The notes beneath the pieces were generated by a model, which worked only from the letters and a program-made list of their open reading frames with translations, did no database searches and had not been told where the DNA came from. Positions 54,295 to 64,000 of a stretch of 64,000 bases of DNA are shown piece after piece; within the stretch, counting starts at the first letter, position 1; the number at the start of each line of letters is the position of its first letter. This DNA is from Helicostylum pulchrum (Eukaryota > Mucoromycota > Mucoromycetes > Mucorales > Mucoraceae), in the NCBI GenBank assembly GCA_025677825.1, contig JAIXMO010000013.1, forward strand, positions 372,001 through 436,000. The letters are read 5' to 3'. The translations under genes were made by a program, and so were the position numbers.

Positions 54295-55635
54295 ATGCCA
54301 ATTGACTTGGATATGCGTTTCGATTTTAAAGAACAATCAGCAAACCAAGAGTGCCATTTAGCTCTTAGACTACCCGAGATTGTCAGTCATGTCTTATCCT
54401 ATTTAGCTATACCTTATCACTACGACGAAACGAATAAGACCAAACTATACCAATTAATATATCCTTGCCTGCTTGTAAATCCCCTTTGGCATGATTGTGC
54501 AACTCGGTTAATATGGCGATCTGTGACATTTGAAGACAGTAAACCAGAATACGAGGCATTTTTAAGGTTTGCATCTATTATATCCAACAATACGACAGCC
54601 AAGGCTCCGACGGACATGATATCTTCTTCTGCGTCTGCAGCTGGACTGGCAATAGCAGCACCTAAAATATCAAGTCTCTTTGGGGATAAAAAGTTCTTGA
54701 ACACTATTCAAAAATTAAGTCACTTACAAAAAGATATTAAACAAGAGCATCATTTGCAGTTACAGCAGTTTTATTATGAAAATGATTTAAACGAGGACCC
54801 ATTCTTTTTGCAATACAAGCATGTGGACCGTACCGCAACATCTCAATTGAAACCGATACAGCGACAGAGTTATACATTCTCGCACCACTCACAGTACCGC
54901 AATGCACTTCGGTCGATTGCACTTCGTAAAATTAAAGATAAAACAATAAATGAACCGCTACAGCAAATTAGTCACTACGCACATAAGCTTGAAAAACTAG
55001 ATATTTATATATGCGACCATCTTGCCGACATTTCTGTGCAAAACTTTATTACAAATAACAATCATTCATTGACTTATCTATCACTTGCTGGGTGCAATCG
55101 TATCACTGATGAAGCAGTATTAAGCGTAGCTAAAAACTGTCCCAACTTGGAGCATCTGGATTTACGAGCTTGCGGATTAATATCAGACGTCTCGATTGAA
55201 TCTATTGCTATCAACTGCTCTAATTTACATCATCTTAATGTGGGCAGAGTTAGAGATAGAGAAAGAATTACGATACAATCGATTAGTTTAATTGCTATAA
55301 AAACAAAGGTGGCGGTGCTGGGGTTGGCAGGGTGTGATATGTCTGACGAGTGTCTGATTTCTTTAGCAAAATGTCGTGGTAGAGGGCTGGAAAGAATATC
55401 GGTCAATAACTGCTATCGTATTACAAACAAATCAGTACAAGCGTACGTCAAGTACTGCCCTAATTTATCTGTGTTTGAAATGAAGGAATGTCACTGGATT
55501 GACGACTGGTCTTCGGTGGCAGAACTGGTACAGCGTAAAGTACTCTTGACGTTGTGCGATCAACAGAATAGAGCTTGTGCTGAATGGGCGCGCAGAAGAG
55601 GAAGAGTGATGGAAGTCAAGGCCCCCGTTAAATAA
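54295..55635 (+). CDS. F-box/LRR protein, AMN1-like
   Basis: Single-exon gene. The frame is open from 54220, but the first 25 codons are only Phe/Ser/Leu/Lys from a T-rich leader. I prefer the ATG at 54295 (MPIDLDMRFDFKEQSANQEC), giving 446 residues. An F-box-like region (LRLPEIVSHVLSYLAIPYHY through CLLVNPLWHDCATRLIWRSV) is followed by cysteine-containing leucine-rich repeats: LTYLSLAGCNRITDEAVLSV, LEHLDLRACGLISDVSIESI, LHHLNVGRVRDRERITIQSI, VAVLGLAGCDMSDECLISLA and ISVNNCYRITNKSVQAYVKY. This is the layout of yeast Amn1 and other SCF receptors; Amn1 controls mitotic exit and mother-daughter separation. The LRR-F-box identity is firm, the AMN1 orthology tentative. Confidence 0.87.
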   Translation: MPIDLDMRFDFKEQSANQECHLALRLPEIVSHVLSYLAIPYHYDETNKTKLYQLIYPCLLVNPLWHDCATRLIWRSVTFEDSKPEYEAFLRFASIISNNTTAKAPTDMISSSASAAGLAIAAPKISSLFGDKKFLNTIQKLSHLQKDIKQEHHLQLQQFYYENDLNEDPFFLQYKHVDRTATSQLKPIQRQSYTFSHHSQYRNALRSIALRKIKDKTINEPLQQISHYAHKLEKLDIYICDHLADISVQNFITNNNHSLTYLSLAGCNRITDEAVLSVAKNCPNLEHLDLRACGLISDVSIESIAINCSNLHHLNVGRVRDRERITIQSISLIAIKTKVAVLGLAGCDMSDECLISLAKCRGRGLERISVNNCYRITNKSVQAYVKYCPNLSVFEMKECHWIDDWSSVAELVQRKVLLTLCDQQNRACAEWARRRGRVMEVKAPVK

Positions 55636-55986
55636 TTTAAAAATAAAAATATTCCTTTTTGTTCAGTTCTGACAGTTTGAAAGAGTTTCATTGGGCTATG
55701 GTGACTGCTGGCCGGGAACACACCCTCGCTTGACTTTTTTTTTTTCGTTTTTTTTTTTTTGCACACACACACAAAGAGGCTAGTTTCTTTACTTGGCTAA
55801 AAGCTATTTTATACACATAAAAAAAAGGAGTCTTTTTATTTTTTATTTTTTTTCCTTTTTCTCTTTCTCTTTCTTTTTTTTTTTTTTATTTGTATATTTG
55901 TAAATATTTTTTTTTCTTCCATCTTTTTCGTTAAAAAAAGATATTAAAAAATTAAAAAAAAAAGAAGAGAGAATACTTTTGGAACC
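55636..55986. other. Spacer with pyrimidine-rich PUF leader
   Basis: About 350 bp, with long T and CT runs and a short CA repeat (cacacacacacaca near 55763). No ORF. It holds the promoter/5' leader of the PUF gene. Confidence 0.5.
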
Positions 55987-58489
55987 ATGATGCCCAGTTT
56001 AATAAACAGCTCAATGTCTCCGAAAAAGACGTTGCAGCAACCTCAGGCTACAAACTGTCCACAGGGACAACAGGTAACCCTTATTTTGTTGTCATAATAA
56101 AAAAAAACCCCCAGTTGCTAACTCTCTCTGTAGCTTGCAGCACTTTTGCAACCCGAGTACGATTATGATCTCTTTAGTCATTCGGGCGCGTCTTCTCTGT
56201 TTCCCAGTGAAGATAACGGTTTCGATCGTTCGAATAGTGCACCACCTATTCAAGGTTTACAGCAAAGAGCACGCGATATGAAAATTTCTTCTGACCATTT
56301 ACAACAGCAACAACAGTACGATCCTGGACAGGCGTGGAAATTATGGAAGAATGGTGGTACTGATAATGGTAAGTTTACATATTTAAACCAAGAAAAAAAA
56401 AGAGTAACATTCACCAAAAACTTATCATACGATTTAGAAATTCCTGGTCAAGAAAAAAATGACGGTATTCGTAACCAGCGCCATATTTACCAGCAACAAC
56501 AGCAGCAACAACAGCAACAACAACAACAACAAGGTACTATTAGCAATACGGATTTATTAAACCGAAAAGGGAAATTAGTTGATATTATTCAACAAGATTT
56601 TCCTCGTACGCCATCACCCATGTTTGCTTTTCAACAAGCTGCAGCTGCTGACCTCGAGTCTGTAAATAGAATGTACAATAATAATTACCAACAACAGCAA
56701 CAGCTACAACAGCAGCAGCAACAACAACAACCTCATCAAGGGAATCGTATTAACTCGTTACGCTCATCTTTATCTCCTGCTCGGTCTAATTCTACACCAC
56801 CTACTCATAACTTTGACGGTACGGGTATGTTGGAACAAACCGAAATGATGATGAAGCAGTTTGGCAACTTTGGTCTTGGAGGGGATCAACAAGATGACTA
56901 TATTCGTTACAACATGAGTCAACAAGTACCTTACTACGATACTTCGCTTGTGTCCAACGCGGCACTTGATTTAGCTGGCAACGAAGAGTACGAATCCATG
57001 TACGGGAAATGGTCTAGCGAAGATGCAGCAACCATTTATCATCTGCGTAATAAACAAGGACCTTTAACTGCTCCTGCGCCTTATGACGTATCGGGGTTCC
57101 CTGTAGCGGATGCGCTTAGTAACAACGATAAAAAACTCCGTGCGTTGCAATTGCAGCAGCAGCAAATTTTAATCCGACAACAGCAACAACAGTTATTAGC
57201 TGCTAGGCAACAACTTTTACTCCAACAACAAAGGTTTAGTAACCCTGTTAATCGTGTACGTCAACCTGTACCGCAACAACCTCAGGCTAGTGCTGCTCAA
57301 GAAGATCTTGCACTTAGTATTCGATCGGCCCTTTTAGAAGAGTTTAGAAACTCCAAGAGTAAAAAGTACGAACTCAAGGATATTGCAGGTCATATTGTTG
57401 AATTCAGTGGTGATCAGCATGGGTCCCGATTTATTCAACAGAAATTGGAAACGGCGAATAGTGAAGAGAAGCAAATGGTGTTTGAAGAGGTGTTACCGAA
57501 TGCGTTGCAGTTGATGACGGACGTGTTTGGAAATTATGTACTGCAAAAGTTCTTTGAGCATGGTAATCAAATGCAGAAATCGATCTTGGCGAAGCAAATG
57601 GAAGGTCATGTTTTATCTCTTTCACTTCAGATGTATGGCTGTCGTGTTGTGCAAAAGGCGTTAGAGCATGTGTTGACGGAACAGCAAGCTACGTTGGTCG
57701 GTGAGTTGGATGGCTGTGTCTTGAAATGTATCAAGGACCAAAATGGAAACCATGTGATTCAAAAGGCTATTGAACGTGTGCCTGCACAACATATTCAGTT
57801 TATCATTGATGCTTTCCACGGTCAAGTCTATAATCTGGCTACGCATCCTTACGGATGTAGAGTGATTCAACGTATGTTTGAGCACTGTACTGAGGTACAG
57901 ACAGGTCCGCTTTTAGACGAGCTTCATCGGTGCGCTAATCAGCTCGTGCAAGACCAGTATGGTAATTATGTCATTCAACATATTTTGGAACGCGGTCGGC
58001 CTGAAGATAAAGCTAGAATCGTGGAAAAGATTTTAGGGCAAATTCTTCCGCTTAGTAAGCACAAGTTTGCAAGTAACGTTGTTGAGAAATGTGTGGATTA
58101 TGGAAGTAAACGTGATAGACAACTTTTGATTGAGGAAGTCATTCAGAATCGTGCAGATGGGACGTATCCTCTGGTGACGATGATGAAGGATCAGTATGCC
58201 AATTATGTGGTTCAGAAAATGTTGGATGTAGTGGATGATGATCAACGTGAAATTTTGGTCAACAAAATTAGACCTCATTTACAGTCTTTAAAGAAGTATA
58301 CCTACGGAAAACATCTTATTCAAAGTAAGTAAAAGTTTTACATTGTACTTTGCATGCATACTAAAACATTATATCCCATTAGAGGTTGAAAAATTGGGCG
58401 TTACCTATGGGTTACAGGATCCTGGTCTTGAAACCAACGTGAATGATGGTACTGAGTCACTGCCTACCATGCATGATAATACAGCTTAA
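55987..58489 (+). CDS. Pumilio/PUF-family RNA-binding protein
   Basis: Three exons: 55987-56073, 56134-58324 and 58383-58489; 794 residues. The first ~440 residues are disordered and Gln-rich (several CAR-coded poly-Q runs). The PUF domain follows (about 445-780), with eight repeats. Base-reading triplets are seen in order as SRFIQ, NYVLQ, CRVVQ, NHVIQ, CRVIQ, NYVIQ, SNVVE and NYVVQ. By the known PUF code (N/Q=U, C/Q or S/Q=A, S/E=G) this predicts recognition of 5'-UGUAUAUA-3', the classic Pumilio/Puf3 element. Puf3-type proteins bind 3'UTRs of mRNAs, often for mitochondrial proteins, and promote decay or localisation. The target site is prediction; the family is certain. Confidence 0.94.
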
Positions 58490-59066
58490 AAAAAGCTCTA
58501 AGGGAGTGAGTGTATATATGTATAAAAACTCTCTGTATCATAAAAAAAAAAAAAATTGTCATGCACACACACATTTGAAAGGAAATTCCTTTTTGTCTAA
58601 AATATTTACAAACCTCACAATATATAACTCTTTTTCTTTTCCCCCTCTTTCTTTAAATAAATCTCTTTCACAGCAGTTGTTAATAAACAAAAACTGCTAT
58701 TATACATAAAGCGTACTTTTTTCCTCCTGTCTTCTTTCTTATATTTTCTGGCATTGCTTCGAAACCTAAAACCCGGATAGTAATATCTACTTTGGGTATT
58801 TTTTTAATGTACTTTCCATTGTTACTTATTTGGTAGGTATAAATAATACGACATAATGAGTAAATATATCACATGAGCTATTTTACAGTTTTTCATGTTT
58901 TTATGCCAAATGTATACTCGGGACATGCAATCACCCGAAGCAGAAAAAGCTTGCTGGTTTTTAAAATTCATGTTACTTTTTGCGATACCTTCATATTTGA
59001 TGGGTGGCTGAGTGAAACCTTTTTTTTTTTCCTTCTATCTTTCTTTGATAATTATTTTTTAAGAAC
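58490..59066. other. Intergenic region
   Basis: About 580 bp. It contains one copy of the dispersed motif (taaatatatcacatgagcta near 58862) but no supported gene. T-rich leader at the right end. Confidence 0.5.
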
Positions 59067-59853
59067 ATGGTTAGGTAAGCTTTAACAATACAGAATCCAG
59101 GCACGATCTCGAAAATATTAAAACTACTGTTGGTATTTTAGTTTCCAGTGTGATGGTTGTGGTGATGTCGTAAAGAAGCCCAAGTTGAATCAACATGGCA
59201 ATCGCTGTTATGCTACTTTCACTTGTATTGACTGTTCCACTACTTTCCAAGGTACCTCTTACCAAGCTCACAACTCTTGTATGACTGAAGCAGAGAAATT
59301 CCAAAAGCATATCTATCAAAACAAGGTAAGCCCCTTAAGAAAAAAAAAAATGTTAAAATAAATTTGATCTAAAAAAAAGTATATAGGGAGCTGCACCTGT
59401 CAAAGGAAAGGCACCTAAGGCTGCACCAGCACCTGCACCGGCACCTGCCAAACCAGTTTCAATTATCGAACAATTAAATGATAAGAAGAGAAAGAGTGAG
59501 GAAACCGAAGAGCCTAAAGAAAAGAAGGAGAAGAAGGAAAAGAAACAAAAGTTGACAGGATGGAGCGCTACTGAGTTAGATAAAGATGAATCAAAGAACC
59601 TCCAAAATGCATTAAAGGAAGTTTTAAAGGAAGAAGTAAGTTGAACGAGTATAAAATAATAATAAAGGAAACACCTTACTAACTAAGGAAACTCTTTTTT
59701 ATTTATTAGAAATCATTAAAGTTAAAGGATGTCCGTAAAAAGACTATTGAATTAATTGAAAAGCATCCTCAATACAAGAAATCTGATCTTAAGAAAAGCT
59801 TCGATAAGACATTCAGCTTAACCTTGAAAGATAACACAATTACATTTGCATAA
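59067..59853 (+). CDS. LYAR-type C2HC zinc-finger nucleolar protein
   Basis: Four exons: 59067-59074, 59142-59325, 59387-59635 and 59710-59853; 194 residues. The first coding exon is only 8 nt (ATGGTTAG), spliced in frame so that the protein begins MVSFQCDGCGDVVKKPKLNQ, the exact start of the LYAR zinc-finger domain. The domain continues HGNRCYATFTCIDCSTTFQG and HNSCMTEAEKFQ. The middle is Ala/Pro- then Lys/Glu-rich (KAPKAAPAPAPAPAKP; EEPKEKKEKKEKKQKLTGW) and the C-terminus is a helical tail (LKDVRKKTIELIEKHPQYKK). LYAR homologues are nucleolar and act in rRNA/ribosome biogenesis. Without the 8-nt exon no reasonable start exists, so the model is well supported. Confidence 0.92.
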
Positions 59854-59982
59854 ATAAAAATATTAATTCTCTTTTTTTTTAAAAAAAAGCTGCTCGGAAA
59901 GTAATTTATAATTGTTTGCTTGAATAAATGAAAACAATTTACCTTGGGATTGCATAATTCGCCTATCGCCATTTGGACCGAC

Positions 59983-59989
59983 TATAAAA
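59983..59989 (+). promoter_or_regulatory. TATA box of the subtilisin-like gene
   Basis: tataaaa lies 51 nt before the ATG at 60041. Confidence 0.45.
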
Positions 59990-60040
59990 TTAAAAAAGTT
60001 AAATTTATTTACTTTTATTTATTTATTTATTTAAAATATA

Positions 60041-61676
60041 ATGAAAACAACTGCTATTATAACAAGTACTTTATTTTTAACAATAAACATTGCTTTTGCT
60101 CAGTTTGATGGACAGGTTAGTAACCGTGCCACACATATTGTTAAACTCAAGTCTGCAATGGACTCGACGACTGGTAGTATTTTTGAAATTTAATAAAAGG
60201 CCCAACATCCATTTTAATATATATATTTAGCGCAAAATTTGATTCTTGCCAGTCATAAAGCATATTCACAATCCAAATCAGGACCAAAATACTCTCCTCT
60301 CTTCCGTAAAAGACGTCGATCTTATTTGTCAACAAAGAACAATCAACAAATGGATGATGCCACCCTATTGCAACCCAAATTGATTTTAGATTATTTGACA
60401 GTCGATGAAGGTTTTACAACAATAGCAGGCGTATTTTCAGACAATCAATTTATGGATTACTTGCATCAACAAAGTAATATAGAATATATCGAAACCAATC
60501 AATTGTATAAAGCTCAGGCTTTACTTCCTCTTTTAAATTATAACTTGGATAATAATACAAGCGCCTATACTTATTTACAAAGAATTCAAGAATTAAAGTT
60601 TGAAAAGCGTGGGTTAATGCAGAGTATGGTTTCTCCTAATTGGGGTCAATCTCGTATCACACAGCGTGGTCTAGGAAGCATGGATCAATATACATATGAT
60701 GATACAGCTGGGTAAAGTGTTCATATACAAATAAATACACTTTTTTTTTTACTTTTTTTTAAAAAAAAACTCTAATGCTTTCTTATAGTGAAGGGATTCA
60801 TGTTTTCGTATTGGATACAGGAGTCAATGTGGATCATTTAGATTTCCAAGGCAGAGCAGAAAATAATGCTAATTTCGTAGATAATGAGAACGAAACCGAT
60901 ATGGGAGGTCATGGTAAATTATTTATTTACACGAAAATAACAAAAAAGCCCTATAACTGATTTTAACCTTGTAGGAACTCATGTCGCAGGAAAGATTGCA
61001 GGCAATCTATACGGCATTGCCAAGAAAGTACGAATTCATTCTGTCAAGATTCTAGATAAATCAGGAGACGGTACCACAGCTCAATTGATCAAGGGTATTA
61101 CACATGTTATTGAGACCGCAATACCAGGTAAAACATTGATCAATCTATCCCTAAGTGGACCCAAGTCAAGATTAATCGACGACATCTTGAACAAAGCAGT
61201 GGTGGAACATAATATCCCTGTCTTTGTATCTTCTGGTAATTCAGCTAGTGATGCTTGTTTCTTTTCTCCTTCTTCCAACCCCAATGTGTTTGCAGTAGGA
61301 GCTTCGGATCGTAATGATGAAGTGCCAACGTACTCTGACGTAGGACAGTGTGTTCGTATGTATGCACCGGGTTCTGAAATTGAAAGTACGTGGATTGGTG
61401 GACCTGATGCGACAAAAATAATTGACGGTACAAGGTAAATAAGTAGGTTATATGATCAACGAACATTTAAATAACTCAATGTATACAAATGATAGTATGG
61501 CAAATCCTCATGTCACGGGTATTGCAGCTATTTTACTATCAAGAAAATCGTATGCAACTGTGAAGGAACTTTATAAAGATTTGGCAAATATGGGAACTGC
61601 AGATGCGTTATCGTTTAAATGGTCATCGCCGACTATTTCTAATCATAATTTGCTGGCATTTGTCGAAAATATTTGA
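60041..61676 (+). CDS. Secreted subtilisin-like serine protease (S8, proteinase K type)
   Basis: Five exons: 60041-60173, 60231-60711, 60789-60913, 60975-61434 and 61496-61676; 459 residues. It has a signal peptide (about 1-20, ending INIAFA), an inhibitor-I9 propeptide (about 27-125, with THIVKLKSAM and a FSDNQFMDYLHQQSNIEYIE block) and the peptidase domain. Catalytic residues are D214 in FVLDTGVN, H246 in GGHGTHVAG (the codon after it is split by intron 3) and S400 in DGTSMANPHVTG, whose codon is split by the last intron. The oxyanion Asn is in FVSSGNSAS. It should be an extracellular or vacuolar endopeptidase matured by propeptide cleavage. The last acceptor (gatag before TATGGC) restores the GTSMA motif exactly. 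Confidence 0.94.
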
Positions 61677-61881
61677 ATTTTAGCAAAAAAAAACATATAT
61701 ATATCATATAATTTAATAAAAATCGCCGTATATAAACATTGTTAAAAAAATGCTAACTACTACATAAAAAAAAGTTCTTGCGAATACACATACATATTTA
61801 TAAATATAATATAAGTATGGTTCGCATTAGTTAGAAAGAAAAGGAAAATAAAATATCCAAATTTAGGCAATTTAAAAAATA

Positions 61882-63341
61882 CAGTGCTCACGGTACCAAT
61901 TTGCACGTTTTGAAATGTTTTTGCGCGCTTGTAAATATCAATTTGCGTAATGTAATTGGCCAATTTGCGTCATTGATCATTTCAACTCGCGTATTAACTA
62001 AATCCAATTCGCGCCTTTTGTTAACCAATTTGCGGCTACTCCAAATAAGCCCTTTTCTCCTTTATTCTTATTTGTTAAAAAAATCTTTTACTATATGTTC
62101 AATTACTGGAAAAAATATGTTCGAGAATGGTCAAGGAGACATCGTTGATGAGAATGGGAATGAGGCCATGGACTGGGAAGAAGAAGTCAATCCGCATAAC
62201 ACAGAAACTTTGAGTAATTTTACTCAATATTCTGGTAAACAGCCGATGGATCTCGATATGACAGATCCCAAACTTCCTGAACGAATGGATCAGCTAGAGA
62301 AGACTATCAATGCTAGCAGTACACCTAAAAACAAGTATGCCGATTATTCCGATAGTCAAAAAACATTGTTTATGTATTACTTGCAGCTAAAGTTGTTAAG
62401 TGCTGCTAGAAAAGCTGCGATTAATGTTCGTACTGGTCAGGATTGGGCTAAAAAACTCAAGGATAATCCCAAATGGGATATTTTCGAAAAACAAACCAAC
62501 AAAGCACATGGAAAAAAAAGCCAGCTTTAGGACGAACATAAGACTCATTTGATTGAGTTTTTCGATGAAAACCCCCACGCCCGAGGATCTGATGCAGTCG
62601 AGGATCTCACTAAGAATTTCGAAGGATTTACGTTGAAAGATACCGTTGTTGGAAAATTCATTTCAACTGAATGCAACTTGAGTATCAAAGTAATTACTCG
62701 TCACCCTGTTGCAAGAAATCAATGTGCAAAGATCAAAGAGAGACGTGAATGGGTCGAGACTTGGTCGAAAATCAATATGGACTACACTAAAAGTTGTATT
62801 TTTATTGACGAGAGCGCCTTTGACATCAATATGAAACCACCTACTGCAAGATCAGCTCGAGGAACTCCAGCCATTGTTACTAGCCCTTCAGCACGAACAA
62901 TCAGTCATACTATTCTTGGAGCGATTTCAGTCTGTGGAGTAGTCAATATGGAAATTCGTGTTCCTCTGACACCAAAAATAATTAAAGTTGTGGGTGCTCA
63001 GAAACGAAAGGCAACTGCCATGAAAGCAAAAACACCTGGAACAAAGGCAGGCCATTTTACCAATTTCATCAAAAAAAACTATGGATGAAATGGACAAGTG
63101 TCCTCAGTTTAAAGGATATTACATGGTTATAGATAATTCCCCTATTCACGGAAAAAACGGTAAGCTCAACCAACTGATTGAGAGCAGAGGGTACAAATGT
63201 GTTTACCTTCCACCGTATTTCCCTGAGCTTAAAACTAGAATTGCTGAGGCATGCAATCAAGTTCCCAGAAATTATTTCCACAGTATTGCAAAGCATTCAG
63301 TTAGAGTATCTGAAGACTGTTTGAACGAGCTTCTAATATAA
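61882..63341 (+). mobile_element. Third Tc1-type element, right end not found
   Basis: The left end cagtgctcacggtaccaatt follows TA (61880-61881). Downstream are repeated subterminal units of the type caatttgcg (61922-62035). The transposase at 62117-63341 begins with the same motif as the other two Tc1 families here (GDIVDENGNEA). No inverted copy of the left end was seen to the right, so the 3' end is truncated or too diverged. Confidence 0.75.
62117..63341 (+). pseudogene. Tc1/mariner DDE transposase, disrupted and lacking the catalytic Glu
   Basis: ATG at 62117 starts MFENGQGDIVDENGNEAMDW. The first frame stops at 62528, just before DEHKTHLIEFFDENPHARGS, which continues in-frame after that stop. 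The core has SCIFIDESAFDINMKPP (first Asp), then after a frame change at the A-run near 63075, YYMVIDNSPIHGKNGKLNQL (second Asp) and CVYLPPYFPELK. There the conserved N-x-IE segment is deleted and the sequence jumps to TRIAEACNQVPRNYFHSIAK. It therefore lacks the third catalytic residue. At least one stop, one frameshift and one deletion are visible. Confidence 0.88.
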
Positions 63342-63884
63342 ATTACATACCAACTTTCCAACCCTAACAAATTATTTCAAATTGTAGAAAACTGACTCAA
63401 ATAGATTAGATGTGTACACCTCTTTCAATAAAATGAAAAGGTTCGAATGCAACGGACAATTTTTTGATATGTATATTGATGATACCGATGAGTATCTTAT
63501 TCGTGTTGACGGCAGGCGCACTCTCAGCAGGGCAAGTAGAAACAGTGTTATTTTGAGAGCTCATTTATTAATATAATAGAGTAGAGTCTAATAAAAAAAA
63601 AGGCGTCAAATCCCTCAATTAAATTTTTTTTACTGATTAAAATTATACAACTCTTTGGTTATGTAGGCTAGTTTTATAAAAATAATGACAACTTTATTGA
63701 TAACTATAACGACAACTTCAATATTATATTATGCTTTCTTTTTTTAATCTTGATATATTTATAGATTTGGTATATTATAACCAAAGAAAAGAAAAGTAAA
63801 TAAAGTAGCTTGAGAAATGTATAAATAATGAAGTAAGTTTCTTTTTACAAATGATTTTATTGCTATTTTTGACAATAATTGCTA
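63342..63884. other. Intergenic region with one weak small ORF
   Basis: About 540 bp. A 47-codon frame at 63433-63576 (MKRFECNGQFFDMYIDDTDE; VDGRRTLSRASRNSV) has a less AT-biased composition than its surroundings and may be a gene relic. Otherwise AT-rich with nothing recognised. Confidence 0.45.
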
Positions 63885-64000
63885 TTAAACTTCATCAGTG
63901 TCGTTTGTTTTTCTTTTCTTGGACTTGAAGAATACGAAGGGATATGGATGTTCATGTTGAACTGTGGACTTGAGAGAAAAAATAGTTCCAATATCTCTTG
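63885..64000 (-). CDS. C-terminal end of an unidentified protein (cut by window edge)
   Basis: Minus-strand frame entering from the right edge and ending at the TAA 63887-63885: ...RDIGTIFSLKSTVQHEHPYP, then FVFFKSKKRKTNDTDEV. The basic KSKKRK patch near the end could be a nuclear localisation signal. Too little is present to name a family. Confidence 0.5.
   Translation of the reverse strand, partial: RDIGTIFSLKSTVQHEHPYPFVFFKSKKRKTNDTDEV

Overview
The window looks like a piece of a filamentous fungal chromosome, most likely an early-diverging Mucoromycota/Mucorales-type genome. It is strongly AT-rich. Genes are densely spaced and are interrupted by many short introns (about 45-90 nt) with GTAAGT-like donors. 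Long A/T homopolymers flank the coding regions, and the gene set (DNMT2, Ima1, a lineage-type GPCR, Pex14, a Puf3-like PUF protein, Tc1/mariner and MULE transposons) fits such a genome. The organism call is inference; no sequence search was possible.

Layout. 1-32 kb is ordinary, gene-rich host DNA: a partial minus-strand ORF, an Old Yellow Enzyme family oxidoreductase, a WW-domain protein, a mitochondrial carrier, a glutamate carboxypeptidase II-like M28 peptidase, a 7TM receptor with a long cytosolic tail, a DNMT2-type tRNA methyltransferase, an Ima1-type nuclear membrane protein, an acidic protein of unknown function, a BAR/PH-like protein, a tRNA-Ile(AAT), a secreted GH28 pectinase, choline-phosphate cytidylyltransferase, a small bHLH factor and an AIF-like mitochondrial flavoprotein. 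I resolved the intron/exon structures by reading frame and splice signals.

32.5-54 kb is accessory DNA. It holds decayed members of a lineage-specific gene family with a recurring hydrophobic first exon and a conserved first intron (32.7-36.4 kb and again 50.5-53.1 kb), an F-box/LRR gene flanked by ~140-bp direct repeats, an ~860-bp near-perfectly centred inverted repeat at 39.4 kb, and one conserved island (PEX14). It also holds a nested transposon complex at 42.2-50.45 kb. There, a Tc1/mariner element with its own inverted repeats and TA duplication is split by a second 6.4-kb Tc1-type composite, also with TA duplication. The composite carries two inward-facing transposase fragments, a broken MULE transposase, a 191-bp tandem duplication and a decayed multi-exon cargo gene with a possible PD-(D/E)XK-like domain.

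54-64 kb returns to host genes: an AMN1-like F-box/LRR protein, a PUF-domain RNA-binding protein, an LYAR-like zinc-finger protein with an 8-nt first coding exon, and a secreted subtilisin-like protease. A third, broken Tc1-type element and the 3' end of a minus-strand gene follow. Nothing here forms a metabolic operon; the host genes are independently transcribed housekeeping and secreted-enzyme loci. All recognised transposases are visibly disrupted, so the island appears to be fossil rather than active.
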